A DNA stretch of 64,000 nucleotides from Siderastrea siderea (Eukaryota; Cnidaria; Anthozoa; Scleractinia; Rhizangiidae), in assembly GCA_964030785.1 (NCBI GenBank), contig OZ034968.1:67394399-67458398 (forward strand), in the 5' to 3' direction. The notes under the pieces are model-generated. The model saw only the letters and a program-made list of their open reading frames with translations. It was not told where the DNA came from and searched no databases. This document shows positions 12,197 through 24,180 of the stretch, one piece after another. The position numbers and the translations under genes were made by a program. The stretch's first letter is position 1, and the number at the start of each line of letters is the position of its first letter.

Positions 12197-13288
12197 ATGA
12201 GGACCAGGTTGAAACTTTTTCTATTTTCTGCTGTTGTTTCGCTATTTTTGGTGTTCCTCTACAATTATGGCTTAACGAGACCATGGATACGCTTGGGTAT
12301 GAAACTAAACGACGGCAAAACACAGAGTAACGAAAAAGATAGAAAAGAGGAAAGATACCAGCTACAGCAAACGTTTGCTACGAGGAAAAATCTCATCATA
12401 TTGAGTCCAGGCCGAGGGGGATCTTCTTTCCTTGGATCATTATTTGACTGCAATCCACGCGTCATGTATTTCTTTGAGCCGTTGTATGCCGTTAGTGAAA
12501 AAATGTTTAAAGTCAATTTGACTCTTGGGGAAAAGGAGCCCGAAAACTACAAAGAAACTAGCATTAAAGTAATGGATAGTTTCTTTCAGTGTGATTTTAG
12601 TCATTTTAATCATTCCACTTTAGCGTGGTTTTCGAGCGACTTTCATCTAAATAGGAGCAAAGCACTATCTAGAAAGTATTTACCGCATATTTCAAATACG
12701 CTACTCAGTAAAGCTTGTAACAGTTACAATCACACTGTTCTCAAGATTTTGTCAAGCCGATTGCCCAATAAAACAGTGCAAACTTTAAAAGAACTTTTCC
12801 AACAGCAAAACCAATATGACGTTAAACTGGTCCACTTGGTTCGCGACCCAAGAGCTGTGGTTTTCTCCAGGGTTAACTTGCCTGGATGGATGGGGGGCCA
12901 CTTGCATCCCAGCTTTCATAAAAGTGTTCAAGACTTTTGTGATCCAATACTGCGGAATATACGACTCGGCTTGTTATATCCCCCGCCCTGGCTTAAGAAT
13001 CGCTTTAAAGTAGTTCGCTACGAAGACCTTGCGTTGAATTCTTTAAATGTAGCACATGAACTGTATAATTTCGCAGAATTTGATTGGTCGGCAAGCGTTG
13101 ATGAATTTATAAGTGTTCTGGAAAAAAATACAGAACAAGGAAGCGCTTATTCTGTGTACAGGAACGCTTCAGTTGCTATTAACAGATGGAAAACAGCTCC
13201 GGAGCCCCTAATAAGAGCTGTGGAAAATATCTGTGGTGATCTCATGGATTTTCTTGGATACGAAAAATGGAAGAAGCAGGATCAGTAG
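12197..13288 (+). CDS. carbohydrate sulfotransferase (Golgi, type II membrane protein), intact copy
   Basis: A single-exon frame of 363 residues from ATG at 12197. The frame is open upstream, but with no earlier ATG. Residues 6-24 form one hydrophobic signal anchor, giving a type II topology with a short cytosolic tail. The 5'-phosphosulfate loop is SPGRGGSSF (about 70-78) and the 3'-phosphate site is LVRDPRAVVFSR (about 213-224). Both are hallmarks of the Gal/GlcNAc/GalNAc 6-O-sulfotransferase (CHST) family, which moves sulfate from PAPS to sugars in the Golgi. Several N-glycosylation sequons follow the anchor. Compared with the second copy it lacks about 50 stem residues right after the anchor. 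A splice-acceptor-like TTACTTTCGTAG precedes it at about 12139, so a 5' UTR intron is possible. The exact acceptor sugar cannot be told from sequence. Confidence 0.9.
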   Translation: MRTRLKLFLFSAVVSLFLVFLYNYGLTRPWIRLGMKLNDGKTQSNEKDRKEERYQLQQTFATRKNLIILSPGRGGSSFLGSLFDCNPRVMYFFEPLYAVSEKMFKVNLTLGEKEPENYKETSIKVMDSFFQCDFSHFNHSTLAWFSSDFHLNRSKALSRKYLPHISNTLLSKACNSYNHTVLKILSSRLPNKTVQTLKELFQQQNQYDVKLVHLVRDPRAVVFSRVNLPGWMGGHLHPSFHKSVQDFCDPILRNIRLGLLYPPPWLKNRFKVVRYEDLALNSLNVAHELYNFAEFDWSASVDEFISVLEKNTEQGSAYSVYRNASVAINRWKTAPEPLIRAVENICGDLMDFLGYEKWKKQDQ

Positions 13289-14470
13289 AGATATGCTGGA
13301 AACTTAGACAATTGTATTAGGTTTTTAGTTTTTCAGCTGTTCACGTTTAATTTTCCCCATAAAATAACATTTACAGATCAATCTTGACGTACGTTCTCGC
13401 ATTTCATCCCCCTTATGGGATGAAGTAAAAGCATTCTATTGCTGAAGGAAAATGTCGTAGTTTGTATTGAATCAGATGTTCAAACAACATATACAAATTA
13501 ATATTTGTTAGAAAATAGCAAATCATTACAGGCTAAAGTGGTTATTTTTCAATGTGGTTGGTTTTGCTAATTTAACATGCATTGACATCTTACAATTATG
13601 TAGTGAGGGAAAGACAGGATTACATAGGATTTACGTTCTACTGCTGTATAAAAATGATCAAATCTACAATAAATGGGTATTAAGAAAGAATGACTTGTTT
13701 AGTTTTTGTCTTCTAGGTTTAAGAAAGCAAATGCTTGAGAATAACACACTCAAATATCCAATTTACGACCAGGAACAGGCAAATGCTGATTCTAATGTCA
13801 TGCAAGCAGTGTCAGTAAGATTCCTTAAAATTCACCCTTAATCTTGAGATTCAACAGTTAAAGTTTTTTGGAAACCAATTTAAATGGAAATTACGAATTT
13901 CCAAAACACAACACAATTTGCGACATATTTGTCCCAAGTCACAATGGTGGCCAATTTATACGAGGGAATCTGAATAACCCAGTTACTACAGGGTGAACAT
14001 ATTGACTCTTGAATGTTCCTCCCGAGAAAAAGAAGCAATTTATGGCTAGTAATGCCTTTTTATGACCGCTATCTGGACAAAATTTAACAAAAGAGTGAAA
14101 AACTTCGCAAGCAACATGTTAACTATAGCATTCCCTTGGAGCATGCGCAGAAATTCATTACTTGCCTAAATCACATGCCTACTTAGTTTGCTAAGGAAAA
14201 AACGACAGAGACAGTCAAACCTTTATGGAGTTTTTTTTTAAGCTTTCTTCGTTTCCTCTTTCCCTAACTTTTTTGTGTGGTTTTTGTGGTGTTTTAGTCT
14301 CCTTTGCAAGCTTTAAAAAAGTTTCAACGAAATGTAGAGGAACGTGAGGATTTTTAGCGAAAAATGGCAGTGGCTCGGAGAGGTCAATTTGTTCTTCTAT
14401 TTTGCTAGGAAAAATTCGTCGAGTCATAAAACATAGAAAGCATAAATTCACTACCTTATATTTTCGCATC
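13289..14470 (+). other. 3' flank of sulfotransferase copy 1
   Basis: No second gene. AATAAA occurs near 13668. The part from about 13870 to 14470 is matched at 23420-24000 downstream of the truncated copy. A 95-codon frame at 13554-13841 has no recognisable features. Confidence 0.6.
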
Positions 14471-16170
14471 TGGGCAAAATTTAACACTGTGATTGCCAGA
14501 TTTTGCTAATTTAAGTAAGTTGCTCTTTCCTGTGGTATCAATGTTCTCTCAATGAGCCGACTGAATGCGAAATTTAGAAAAACTGTGAGTTGGTCTGTAC
14601 ACTCGCCATTCTTATTTTTATATTTCCTTTTCCGCGTGATTTTGCTCAGTATATACATAAAGGACAAAAGAACACGCAAAATATGAGAGCGTATACGTAT
14701 TGCACCATAACATAACTATCCCAGTTTAGGATTACGGTTTTCCGACATTCAATTTATTGAATAAAACGACCAAAATGACAAGGTAATAATTTATTGGGAC
14801 GATAAATCCTTTGTTTGAGTGTTTTACAGACAATAACTGCTGACATTTATCGTGGCTTGATTGATTTTATCGATTGATATTTTATCGACTAATATTTCCA
14901 AAATGACAGGGTAATAATTTATTGAGACGATAAATCCTTTATTTGAAAGTTTTACAGACGATAACTGCTGATATTTATCGTGGCTTGATTGATAATATCG
15001 ATCGATATTTTATCGGTTGTATATTATACGATTTTGTTTATTTATCGTGGCTTGATTGATTTTACTCATTCCTCGCATTTTGCTTGCCCGTGCAAGGTTC
15101 AGAAGTACATTATGGAATTTGTGGTAGATAATAATCTGCGCGTATTATCTTTAAACTAATCGAATAAGGTGTATGTATCAAAATTTTTTTCAAAAGAAAA
15201 ATACGAGCTTATTCTTATTTCTTTGCAATTGATAAATTACCATTTTTCTCCTTTAAAAGTCGCAAGAGATATATATGTATTTTTGATAAGCATTGTTCAA
15301 GACACCAATTTTGGTATCTAAGAAATACGGTCGAACTGCCCCGCCGGCGAATCATTTGAAAACTTTGCCTACTAGAAATGGTAATTTTTAAAACATTGCT
15401 TGGACTAAAGGAAGACTTGTTCGTGGGTTGTCGAAGGGATTACGAAAAACAGGAAGGTAAGTGATAAAAAATATTGACTGATTTATCTTCCTTGAATGTG
15501 TCATCGTTATCCCAGTCTATCTCAAGAAGCAAATCGCCTATAATAGATTGTATAATAAAGGCAGATGGTAATTCTTTTAATAAATAAGGAAAGGTGGTAA
15601 ATTTTCAGCTTGGTGGCGAAACGAGAAAGATGAAATATTCAGTTTGTTAAGAGAGTGGAAGGAACAAAAACATTGAGTCCCCAACTGGAATTGAATCCAG
15701 GACCTTCCGTACTCCGGTCGAACACTCTAACCACCAGCTGAGTTACTGGGAGATTCAGGGCTAGTACGGTTAAATTTAGGTTCAGTTATTACACACGTCC
15801 TACATAGAATTAGTTTCAATTTCTACTCAGTGAAGAATAGAAATAAGAAATCGCTTATGTCACCGTTGGTTATCTCTGCTGAAGAGTATACTCTGAGACA
15901 TTAAGCCATTTTGATTAAAGCACTTTCAAAATGTTCCCATTGAGGCTATTACCCCTTATTCTCTCATTTCAAAGTAGTCTATGTTGCAGATAGCGCTGAG
16001 CATAATCTGCTTCGTTTTGCAGTCAGTGTAACAAACCTCTCATTTCCTTTTATTTAATTACAACTTTCTGCAATTCATTAGTAAACGGGAAAGGCAGGAT
16101 TTTTTACAAACTGCCTCGTATGCTCAGCGTAGGTAGCTACGGACATGTATCAGAGCAAGTATATTCCCAC
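14470..16170 (+). repeat. segmental duplication flank B
   Basis: Matches 24650-26030 (flank C) and, with insertions, 8930-11410 (flank A), in the same orientation and order. A local near-tandem repeat of a GACAATAACTGCTGACATTTATCGTGG unit lies at 14829-15060. Confidence 0.75.
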
Positions 16171-16510
16171 CATTTGGTAACTGGCGGCTACTGGCGAAAT
16201 TCAACCAAAAAGGTTACCGTATTTACTTGAATAAGCGCGGCCCCCGAATAAGCGCCTCCCTCGAATAAGCGCCGCGGTCCCGATGCGGTGCTTTTTCGAG
16301 GAATTTCGTATGACTAAACATAGGCACGCAGTGCGTGCAGAACCGATGACGTCTGTTTTTTTTTTACCTTGTCGCTATTCTGCTGTTGTATGAATTTCCC
16401 AAGATAGTGCTGTAACAAGACTTAAAACAACAAAGCCTAGCGCCTTAGAACTATCGTTCGCCCCTAGCCAAGTCCCGTTAGGTAAAATGAAGTTAGCGTG
16501 ACCCGACATA

Positions 16511-16913
16511 TTAAGACGGATTCCGCTCAACGTTCGAGCAATAAGTGCAAAAAATATTTACCAAAAAACTACTCATAGCACAGTAACATTTTAAATGCTA
16601 TTTGAAACATCTCACTCTAGTTCACTTGCCCAAGTGACCCCGCGATGAAATTCTCAAGCATTCTCAAGAAAATTAATTTCAAATCTCGTTAAAGTATGCT
16701 AAAAACGGACGCCATTTTGTTTTGAACTGACATGAAGGGTCTTTTTAATTGAAATATGGATAACTTCAATTTTCTCTCGCGGGGTCAGCTTGGGAGCAAA
16801 AGTAACAATAAGTTCTTCTTATCTGTTCTCAAAATGTGACAGTGCTGCAAGTATTTTTTTGGTAACCTAATTTTTGCACTTACTGCTCGAACGTTGAGCG
16901 GAAATCGTCTTAA
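16511..16913. mobile_element. TTAA-ended inverted-repeat element, about 400 bp
   Basis: Left arm TTAAGACGGATTCCGCTCAA continues through the ACGTTCGAGC region to near 16680. The right arm (about 16740-16913) is its imperfect reverse complement, ending GCGGAAATCGTCTTAA. TTAA bounds both ends. The terminus closely resembles that of the element at 49660-50087 (TTAAGACGGAATCC), so the two probably belong to one family. Confidence 0.8.
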
Positions 16914-17426
16914 GGCCTGTGGCAAACAGTATAGTTCAGGTCAGTTATTATCAATGCTTTCAGCTCTAGTTCACTCGTATTTCAGTATTTCTTTTCGTGA
17001 CAGACAAGGCTCCGGCCAAAACGGTGGCTCACCGTACGAGTAGCTTCGATAATTTCGTGTGAACCCTTGTCCTATCGTGCGTGCGTGTATGCACGTATTG
17101 ATGTATGTGTGATGTTCGTATGTAAGTGAGCGGAAACTTGTCCAACAAAAATGTACCTCAACTCTGCAGAGCGCATAAAACCCTCGCGGGAAATCCAAAA
17201 TGGCGACTGGACGAATCTTCTCATTTCACCACAGGCGACCCAAGCTCAAGATAAGCCCAGGTGAGAGACAAACGCCACGAACGTGACTTTATCGTATCGG
17301 CGTCTAAGCAGGGACCGCGCGAGGGGTGGGCTGAGGGGGCCTTAGCTTCCCCACGTTTTGGTGGCATTATAAAAATAATAATGACAAAGTTGGAAAATTC
17401 ATTAGTCAGTGTTTAGTTTAAGGGTT

Positions 17427-17837
17427 TAACCAGTCCCGGAGGGGTATTCCGGATTTCTAGTGACGGGGATGATCGACTGGGGGTAAAAATCAACCCCCCC
17501 TAAAAAAAAGGGCTTCCAACAAAACCCCAAAAAATCCCTGGACCAAAAATTAACCCCCCAAAAATTCCCATGCCGAATTTTCAAGCCTTAAAAATTTCCA
17601 GAAAGGATTACATGATATAACACGAACTACGCAGTCAGCAATTCCAAGAATCTTGAAATTGTTTTAAATACCCAAAAAAATCCCTACTTAAATCGAGCCA
17701 CATACACACAGAAAAATACTTGCCAAATTCTCCGAATCCTACCCCCAAAATAATCCCGGAATCGAAAATTTCAAACCACAAAAACCCTTCGATCACCCCC
17801 CTCACTTAAAATTCGGAGTACCCCCCTGGGTAACCAG
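17427..17837. mobile_element. inverted-repeat element with G/C-rich ends
   Basis: The left end (CCGGAGGGGTATTCCGGATT, then GGGGATGATCGA) and right end (TTCGATCACCCCCCTCAC, then ATTCGGAGTACCCCCC) are approximate inverted repeats. The interior is C/A-rich with no gene. Confidence 0.55.
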
Positions 17838-18282
17838 TACCGTGGTTCTTCCGTTGTTTCAGATTTACTTGTTATATGGACCAAACAAAAACGGGAAACT
17901 CTTCAAGAGTTCAATGCTTATATTAAATAGTAGAAATTACTGTTGTTTGACAATGAAGTTAACTAGCCCCATTGCCTTGTTATATTCTTTGTCATTTGCC
18001 AGCTTCTCAGACCGATTTGTAGCCATTTTGGCGATTTAGCGATTCTCGGAGTTTCCACTGCTAAGAGAAGCTTCTATTCTTATGGGGCATTGCGTAACTG
18101 TCCATACACGTTCCACCATATCAGAACAGTTATCCCTTTTTCTTAACCTGCATCTAACGGTAAATTTCATTTTATTGTTCATTTGAATGAATTTTTTGTC
18201 TGAAAAAGCTTTTTGTTCTCCATTATACTGTCTGTTTTAAGTGATAGCAATGTTTTGTAAACGCGGTCTAATTTGCATGAGC

Positions 18283-18405
18283 CGGAACACCCCTGGAACA
18301 CCCCTGGAACACCCTTGGAACACCCCGGAACACCCCCAAAACACCCCGGAACATCCCATGATGCCCTGGAATACTCTCAATACAGCCAGGAACAACCTTG
18401 AACAC
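18283..18405 (+). repeat. GGAACACCCC minisatellite
   Basis: About eleven degenerate 10-11-bp units of GGAACACCCC/TGGAACACC. It is the inverted counterpart of the array at 20600-20800. Confidence 0.85.
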
Positions 18406-18544
18406 CAAAATGTAACTCATGCGAGACTTGCATTATAACTCTCGACAAGCAGATGTGACGTCATGGATATAAGTGAAATTCTGTGGGTGGACATCCCGGA
18501 TAATAATTCAATTCACCATATAAGACGTCGCGGTCGCAATAACT

Positions 18545-18723
18545 GATCGTGTCTAAAAGTACACACGAGTGACCACGAATGACCACGAGTGACCACGAGT
18601 GACCACGAGTAGACCACGAGTAGACCACGAGTGACCACGAGCGACCACAACTTGAGAATGCATCAAAATATTTAGCTGATGTCATGATGACGTCATCATT
18701 ACATCATTTTATCAAATAATCAC
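18545..18723 (+). repeat. left inverted arm carrying CGAGTGACCA minisatellite
   Basis: Reverse-complement partner of 19285-19463. The arm contains 7-8 units of a 10-bp CGAGTGACCA repeat, some 11 bp, followed by unique sequence with TGATGTCATGATGACGTCA. Spacer between arms is about 560 bp. Confidence 0.85.
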
Positions 18724-19284
18724 TTCCTCCCTCTTTTCTACCCGAAGTCCCAAATTCTGTCCACCTCCCTCCCTACCCTCCCCCACCTCTTCCACCAGTG
18801 ACCAAGGGCGCGAAAAAAGGAAAGAAAGTGAAAATGACAAATATAAAAATTAACAAAAAGGTTTTTTGTGAAAGTACGTGATTTAAGGAAATATTTTAAC
18901 GAGAAAAAACCAAGCCTGGAGAAAAGCACAAAATTGACAGGTAGTGAATGACCATTTCAACAATCTTTAATGCTTTATGATTCTGTTTGATATGTGAGAG
19001 CCCAATTTCCCCTGTAATATGACAGAATTCGTTTAATAGTTAGAATTTGGAACTCTGGGTAAAAAAGAGGGAGGGAGGCGTACGGAAGGCGGAAAAAAAC
19101 GCGGGAAGAAAAAGTTAAGAAAAGTGGCGGGAACCGAGATTAAAGGGTGCGGGTGACGGGAAGTTTGTACCCCCCCATCCCCCTCCCTGTCCGTCCCCTT
19201 GCCCCTCCCCATTCAGTCAGAAATGGTGGAGATGTCGAATCCAGGTATTAAGGTCTCAAAAAACGGTCAGTTTGCCGTGAAATA

Positions 19285-19463
19285 GTGATTATTTGATAAA
19301 ATGATGTAATGATGACGTCATCATGACATCAGCTAAATATTTTGATGCATTCTCAACTCGTGGTCACTCGTGGTCACTCGTGGTCACTCGTGGTCACTCG
19401 TGGTCTACTCGTGGTCTACTCGTGGTCATTCGTGGTCACTCGTGTGTACTTTTAGACACGATC
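19285..19463 (-). repeat. right inverted arm carrying GTGGTCACTC minisatellite
   Basis: Mirror image of 18545-18723. Unit counts differ slightly between arms. The ends are GTGATTATTTGATAAAATG and TTTTAGACACGATC. Confidence 0.85.
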
Positions 19464-20019
19464 CTTACTCTTCGGCATTGCCAATGCACGCAAAGTACGT
19501 TTCACGTTCAAGACCACGAAAAAATGTAAAACATTTTGTATCCACATTTTCTTGAACTTTGCAAAGTTCAAGAAGTGGTATGTACTCTCATCGTTGATAC
19601 TTTCCTTTTTTTGTTTATTGAATTTTTTCTCTTAAAGACTAGGCTAGACCCGGTTGTGACATTAAATAAAATACTTGTTCCTTTTCTTGCTATAAGAGTG
19701 TAAACTCGTTCGATCCTTGTGCTTCCAGGTTTACATTGTGACATCCCACATTATAAGCCCTCAGATACCTCTACAAAATTATAGTCAGTACTTTTTTGCA
19801 GGCGTACATTTCTCCTACGTATCTTCCGAGCTACGCGTTTTTGTAACCAAAAATATGTACAGGCCTAATTGCAAAAACTTTGTCATTCAAATAGGAAAAG
19901 AGAACTGTGAAATGGGAATTTAATAGACATAGAAACTACGTTCTCAGATTTTAAGATTCCCAAAGCACTCATGCACTACGGTATGATACTTCAAATTAAT
20001 ATAAACTGAGTTGACAAAA

Positions 20020-20110
20020 GGTGAATTGGCCATCTATGAAGAGCTCACATTTTGAGCGTTTAATTGCTCTTCGTCAGAACGAATCCTTGAATGTAGTTTG
20101 CATGCCTAAT
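20020..20110 (-). repeat. degenerate Penelope-type tail with hammerhead-like remnant
   Basis: On the minus strand the sequence reads GTTCTGACGAAGAGC, an A/T-rich loop, GCTCAAAATGTGAGC. This resembles the CTGACGA / stem / CTCGAAAC / GTCAGC order at 28378-28411, but the GAAA box and cleavage triplet are altered. Likely a decayed copy. Confidence 0.35.
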
Positions 20111-20599
20111 CTATTCCTATTTGTATCTTTCATTTCTCTTTTTATCATTTTTATAACGTAACGAAACGGCGGGCAAACATTTTCCATGCGCCTGTGGAAA
20201 TAAAACGATGACGATCGCGTGACCTTGGAATAAAGACTTCATAACATTGCGTGACACTGTATCATTCGGCTTTACGTCCTTGACCTGGTTTTTTAGGGTA
20301 ATAATGCAAACCTCGCACGAGAGATATCAATGCAGAATTTATAATTTCAACTGTCACATTTTCATATCACTGAAAATCGGAACTGAGTTATCAGATATGA
20401 AGGTCACGTGTATGATATATATATTGTTTCCATTGAATAATGGTTCTTCCGCTGTTCTTAAAAGCTTCAAAAATATTCCGAAGCATTCTTGAAATACTGA
20501 GAAATCTCAGGGTGATCCGCAACAAGTCTTCTGAAGAACTGGGAATCTTCGGAGGTCTTCGGCTTAGTCAATTCGTGAGCAGTCTGACCGCAGACCACT

Positions 20600-20800
20600 A
20601 TTTTTGATGTTCTGGGGGTGTTCCAGGCTGTTTCGAGGGTGTTCCGGGATATTATGGGATGTTCCAGGGGTGTTCCGGGGTTGTTCCAGGCTGTTCCAGC
20701 TGTTCCGACGATGTTCCGGGGTGTTCCGGGGATGTTCCGGGTGTGTTCCGGGGTGTTCCGAGGTGTTCTGGGGTGTTCCGGGTGTGTTCCAGGTTTTACA
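20600..20800 (+). repeat. GGGGTGTTCC minisatellite (inverted relative to 18283-18405)
   Basis: About 17 degenerate units of GTTCCGGGGT/GTTCCAGGCT. Frames of 68-112 codons on both strands here are made of the repeat and are not genes. Confidence 0.85.
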
Positions 20801-20954
20801 GACACCCTGATAAATACGGTTTTCTTTGGTTTCGAAGAGGACGGAAATCTTTATATCCAGCTTACTTCTTCAAGGGTTATGCAAAAACCGCTTGCTTCTC
20901 AGCTCGGCTTTGTTGTTATTTTTTTTTGATCTTTAATTGTATCAAATGCCGCTA

Positions 20955-21510
20955 GAAAACTAAAAATGTTTGTCTGACAACACTTCAAAGCCCGGGGCTC
21001 GTATTCCTATCTATAAGCCGTATGGATGTGTCCCTCTGATATTAAAAGGTAAGGGTTTCAGTGTCCCGGTGGTACACCCCTACCCAACATCTCACAGAGT
21101 ACCCCCCCCCCGCCCCCTGCCTCACACACTTGAGGACATCCACCGTGCCCCGTGTACCAGCGCCGTTCTTTCCGGTTTACAGCATCAACCGGATGACGTC
21201 ATTTTCATGACCTCATCGGTTAAAAAACCACTACAAACAACTCTAAAACAGCATTGGAAGTTTCTTTTCACCAAAAGCGATGTTCTTCAGTTCAAAGTGA
21301 TTATATTTCACCGCTCGTCCATTAAGTTCTCCACCCAGAATTCTTGCAATACGTAGTTCTGTTGTGAAGGCCGTGAACTTTGCCGGCATAAAGTTTGTTA
21401 AAGTGCCGGAAGAGACGAATGGTGACAATCAAAAGACGCTTCTGTTAGTTACTGTAAAATGTTCGTAGAGATAGAAAATATACCGTGAAATTAAAAGAAA
21501 AGATTTCTTT
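20955..21510. other. no gene seen
   Basis: Unique-looking sequence with a C-run near 21100 and no recognisable exon or element ends. It lies inside the 5.4-kb composite. Confidence 0.5.
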
Positions 21511-21884
21511 GTCGCGTCCAATTTTTAAATAAGCACCGCCCTCAAATAAGCGCTGCCCTTGAATAAGCGCCGCATTTGAGGCGCGAAAAATTTAATGAGC
21601 ACCGCGGCGCTTATTCAAGTAAATACGGGTATAGCACTGAAATTGCTACATTTGCGTCGCATAGCTAACTACTTCGAGCTTTCCACGGAGTGGTGAAAAC
21701 CTTGCGAAGAATCAGTCTCGAGCTTTTAGAAACCCGAGGAAGGATTATTCGACGACTACCGAAGTACTTTGGTTGAAGGACATGGGATATGAAAGTTTTA
21801 GTTAATCTGGTGCTGTATCTAATATCATCGCGACCACAAGTCAGGCAATGTTGTAAATTCAATTCAATTTAATCTTTTCTAAAA

Positions 21885-22660
21885 CAACCAGTCGCTGAAA
21901 ACCTATTGATTTGAATGTGAATTTGAATTTCATTGCAAGCTTCACTTGAATGCGCCGCCGCCGAAATGCTGGTCAGCGGTGCATCACGAAGTAAAACCAA
22001 AGCCAAAACCAAAACAGGAGCCCATTACCAAAAAGAAACAAAACAAAAACAAAAACTAAAATAAAAAGGAAGCAAGAAAGGAAAAACAAGCAAAGCCCCA
22101 AGATTTTATTGAGGTCCATAGTTTAAAACAATATAGGGTGGGGGCTCCCTGCCTTTGACCATTTGTTAAGAATTTCGGCCTTCAGGTCTCTGACCATGTT
22201 TCTCTTTTTCTCACCACACCCACACGGGCCACTTTCGATCCTAACAGAATACATGACGTATCTCACTTATGAACCTAATAATATGACTTAGCTTTACACG
22301 AGTCTCCCTGAAGCAAGTTAGAGCATCCGACCGGTTCGCAGGGGGTCATAGAAGGCGATTAGACTGACTTGCTGGGTGTTCGTTCATTTACGAGGGGGGA
22401 GGGGAGGGGGAGGCAGCTCGTTTCGCTTGCACGCGAGGAAATTGCGGCTCCTCCACTAAGTCGCTCGGAAACTCGACCAAGTCAGAGCTGCTGACAGGCT
22501 AGGTTTGACTCCCGCTGAGGAAACTGATCCCTTCCTTTGTCTCTTGTTGGTAACATGCTGACTAACACATCTTTATTGTAAGCCTCGTGACATTCGAGTT
22601 GTGTAGGACACTTGTGTTTTCTGTTACTTTTGTAGGTCACGTTGGAATTAAACAAAGTTG
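21885..22660 (+). repeat. duplicated 5' flank of sulfotransferase copy 2
   Basis: Matches 11410-12160 upstream of the intact copy (shared CAACCAGTCGCTGAAAACC at the start; the A-rich tract with AAACAAAAACAAAAAC; the split tRNA-like sequence). Small indels distinguish the copies. Confidence 0.8.
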
Positions 22661-22694
22661 AGTGTCGTCAGAACAAATATTACTGAAAGAAATC

Positions 22695-23404
22695 ATGAGG
22701 ACCAGCTTGAAGCTTTTTCTATTTTCTGCTGTTGTTTCGCTATTTTTGGTGTTCTTCTACAATCATGGCTTAACAAGACCATGGATACGCTTAATAATTT
22801 TAACTCAAGGAGCGAATTCCGACGACACCTTGCTGAGGGGCTATGCGAGTTTACGTGACGAAAAAGAACAGCCTGGACAGACTGGAGAAACCTTACAAAC
22901 AGAAAAAACACCAAAGACATCTGAAAGTGGGCATGTGCTGGAGTTGGGTGTGAAACTAAACGACAGCAAAACACAGAGTAATGAAAAAGATAGAGAAGAG
23001 GAAAGATACCAGCTACAGCAAACGTTTGCTACGAGGAAAAATCTCATATTGAGTCCAGGCCGACGGGGATCTACTTTCCTTGGATCATTATTTGACTGCA
23101 ATCCGCAGGTCATGTATTTCTTTGAGCCGTTATATGCCGTTGGTGAAAAAATGTTTAATGTCAACTTGACTCTTGGCGAAAAGGAGCCCGAAAACTTCAA
23201 AGAAGCTAGCATCAAAGTCATCGATAGTTTCTTCCAGTGTGATTTTAGTAATATCAGTCATTCCACTTTAGCGTCGTTTTCGAACCACTTTTATTGAAAA
23301 AGGAGCAAAGCACTATCTAGAGAGTATTTGTCGCAGATTTCAAGTACACTTCTCAGGAAAGCTTGTAACAGTTACAATCACACTGTTCTCAAGATTTTGT
23401 CAAG
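22695..23404 (+). pseudogene. truncated carbohydrate sulfotransferase (copy 2)
   Basis: Begins with the same signal anchor as copy 1 (MRTSLKLFLFSAVVS) and continues through the PAPS-binding loop, here LSPGRRGSTF. A TGA at about 23295 interrupts the frame where copy 1 has a leucine codon. Homology then runs on to about 23404 and stops. The next bases match sequence downstream of copy 1 (from about 13875), so roughly 1.1 kb holding the 3'-phosphate site and the whole C-terminus is deleted. It keeps an approximately 50-residue stem (with ANSDDTLLRGYASLRDEKE) that copy 1 lacks, so the longer stem may be ancestral and lost by deletion in the intact gene. Confidence 0.85.
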
Positions 23405-24180
23405 CTGATATGCCCAAAACAATTTTAAATGGAAATTACGGATTTCCAAAACACAACACAATTTGCGACATATTTGTCCCAAGTCACAATGGTGGCCAAT
23501 ATAATTTAGGAATAATAACCCAGTTACTACAGAGTGAACATATTGACTCCTGAATGTTCCTCCCGAGAAAAAGAAGCAATTTATGGCTAGTAATGCCATT
23601 TTTATGACTGCTATCTGGACAAACTTTAACCAAAGAGTGAAAAACGTCGCAAGCAACATGTCAACTAGCACTCGAGTATTTCCCTTGGAGCATGAGAAGA
23701 AGTTAAGTGTTTGCCTAAACAAATGCCTACCTAGTTTGCTAAGGAAAAAGGACAGAGACAGTCAAAAGTTTATGGAGTTTTTTTAGCTTTATTTCTTCGT
23801 TTCCTCTTTCCCTCACTTTCTTTTTTGTGACTTTTATGGTGTTTTGGTTGCCTTCACAAGCTTTGATAAAGTTTTCAACTAAACGTAGAGGAAAGTGAAA
23901 ATTTTTAGCGAAAAATGGCAATGGCTGGGAGAGATCAAGTTCAGGTTCTTCTATTTTGCAAAGAAAAAATTCGTTGAGACATAAAACATAAAACGTAGAA
24001 AAAAAGCGGTTAGCCTCTGCGTCGAAAACAACCAACCAAACAACCATTAAAAATAGAAAAGAAAACAAAAGAAATAAGAAAGAAAGACATACAAAACTGG
24101 TGAAAAACCAACAACATTTAATTACTGACTGGTCGCCTGCGCGCACCAAGCAAATGCCTCACCAAGTAACGGTAACAGTA
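23405..24180 (+). repeat. duplicated 3' flank of sulfotransferase copy 2
   Basis: Matches about 13875-14420 downstream of copy 1 in the same order. No gene. A 136-codon minus-strand frame here is compositional (Phe/Leu-rich) and has no partner frame in the copy-1 flank. Confidence 0.7.

Larger units (their letters stand above)
16217..21628. mobile_element. 5.4-kb TIR-bounded composite with mirror-ordered minisatellites
   Basis: The left end CCGTATTTACTTGAATAAGC (16217) and right end GCTTATTCAAGTAAATACGG (to 21628) are perfect inverted repeats. Each is followed inward by several more AATAAGCGCC-like units. Inside lie, left to right: a TTAA element (16511-16913), a second inverted-repeat element (17427-17837), a GGAACACCCC minisatellite, a CGAGTGACCA minisatellite, its inverted partner, and an inverted GGGGTGTTCC minisatellite. 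No transposase frame is visible. It sits exactly between duplication flank B and the second sulfotransferase copy. Confidence 0.7.

Noticed and set aside
18570..18640. CRISPR-like array of 10-bp units
   Set aside because: Units are contiguous with no spacers and the DNA is eukaryotic. It is a minisatellite.
20467..20955. Frames of about 100 codons on both strands
   Set aside because: Coincide with the GGGGTGTTCC minisatellite; Pro/Thr- or Cys/Val/Phe-rich repeats follow from the DNA unit.
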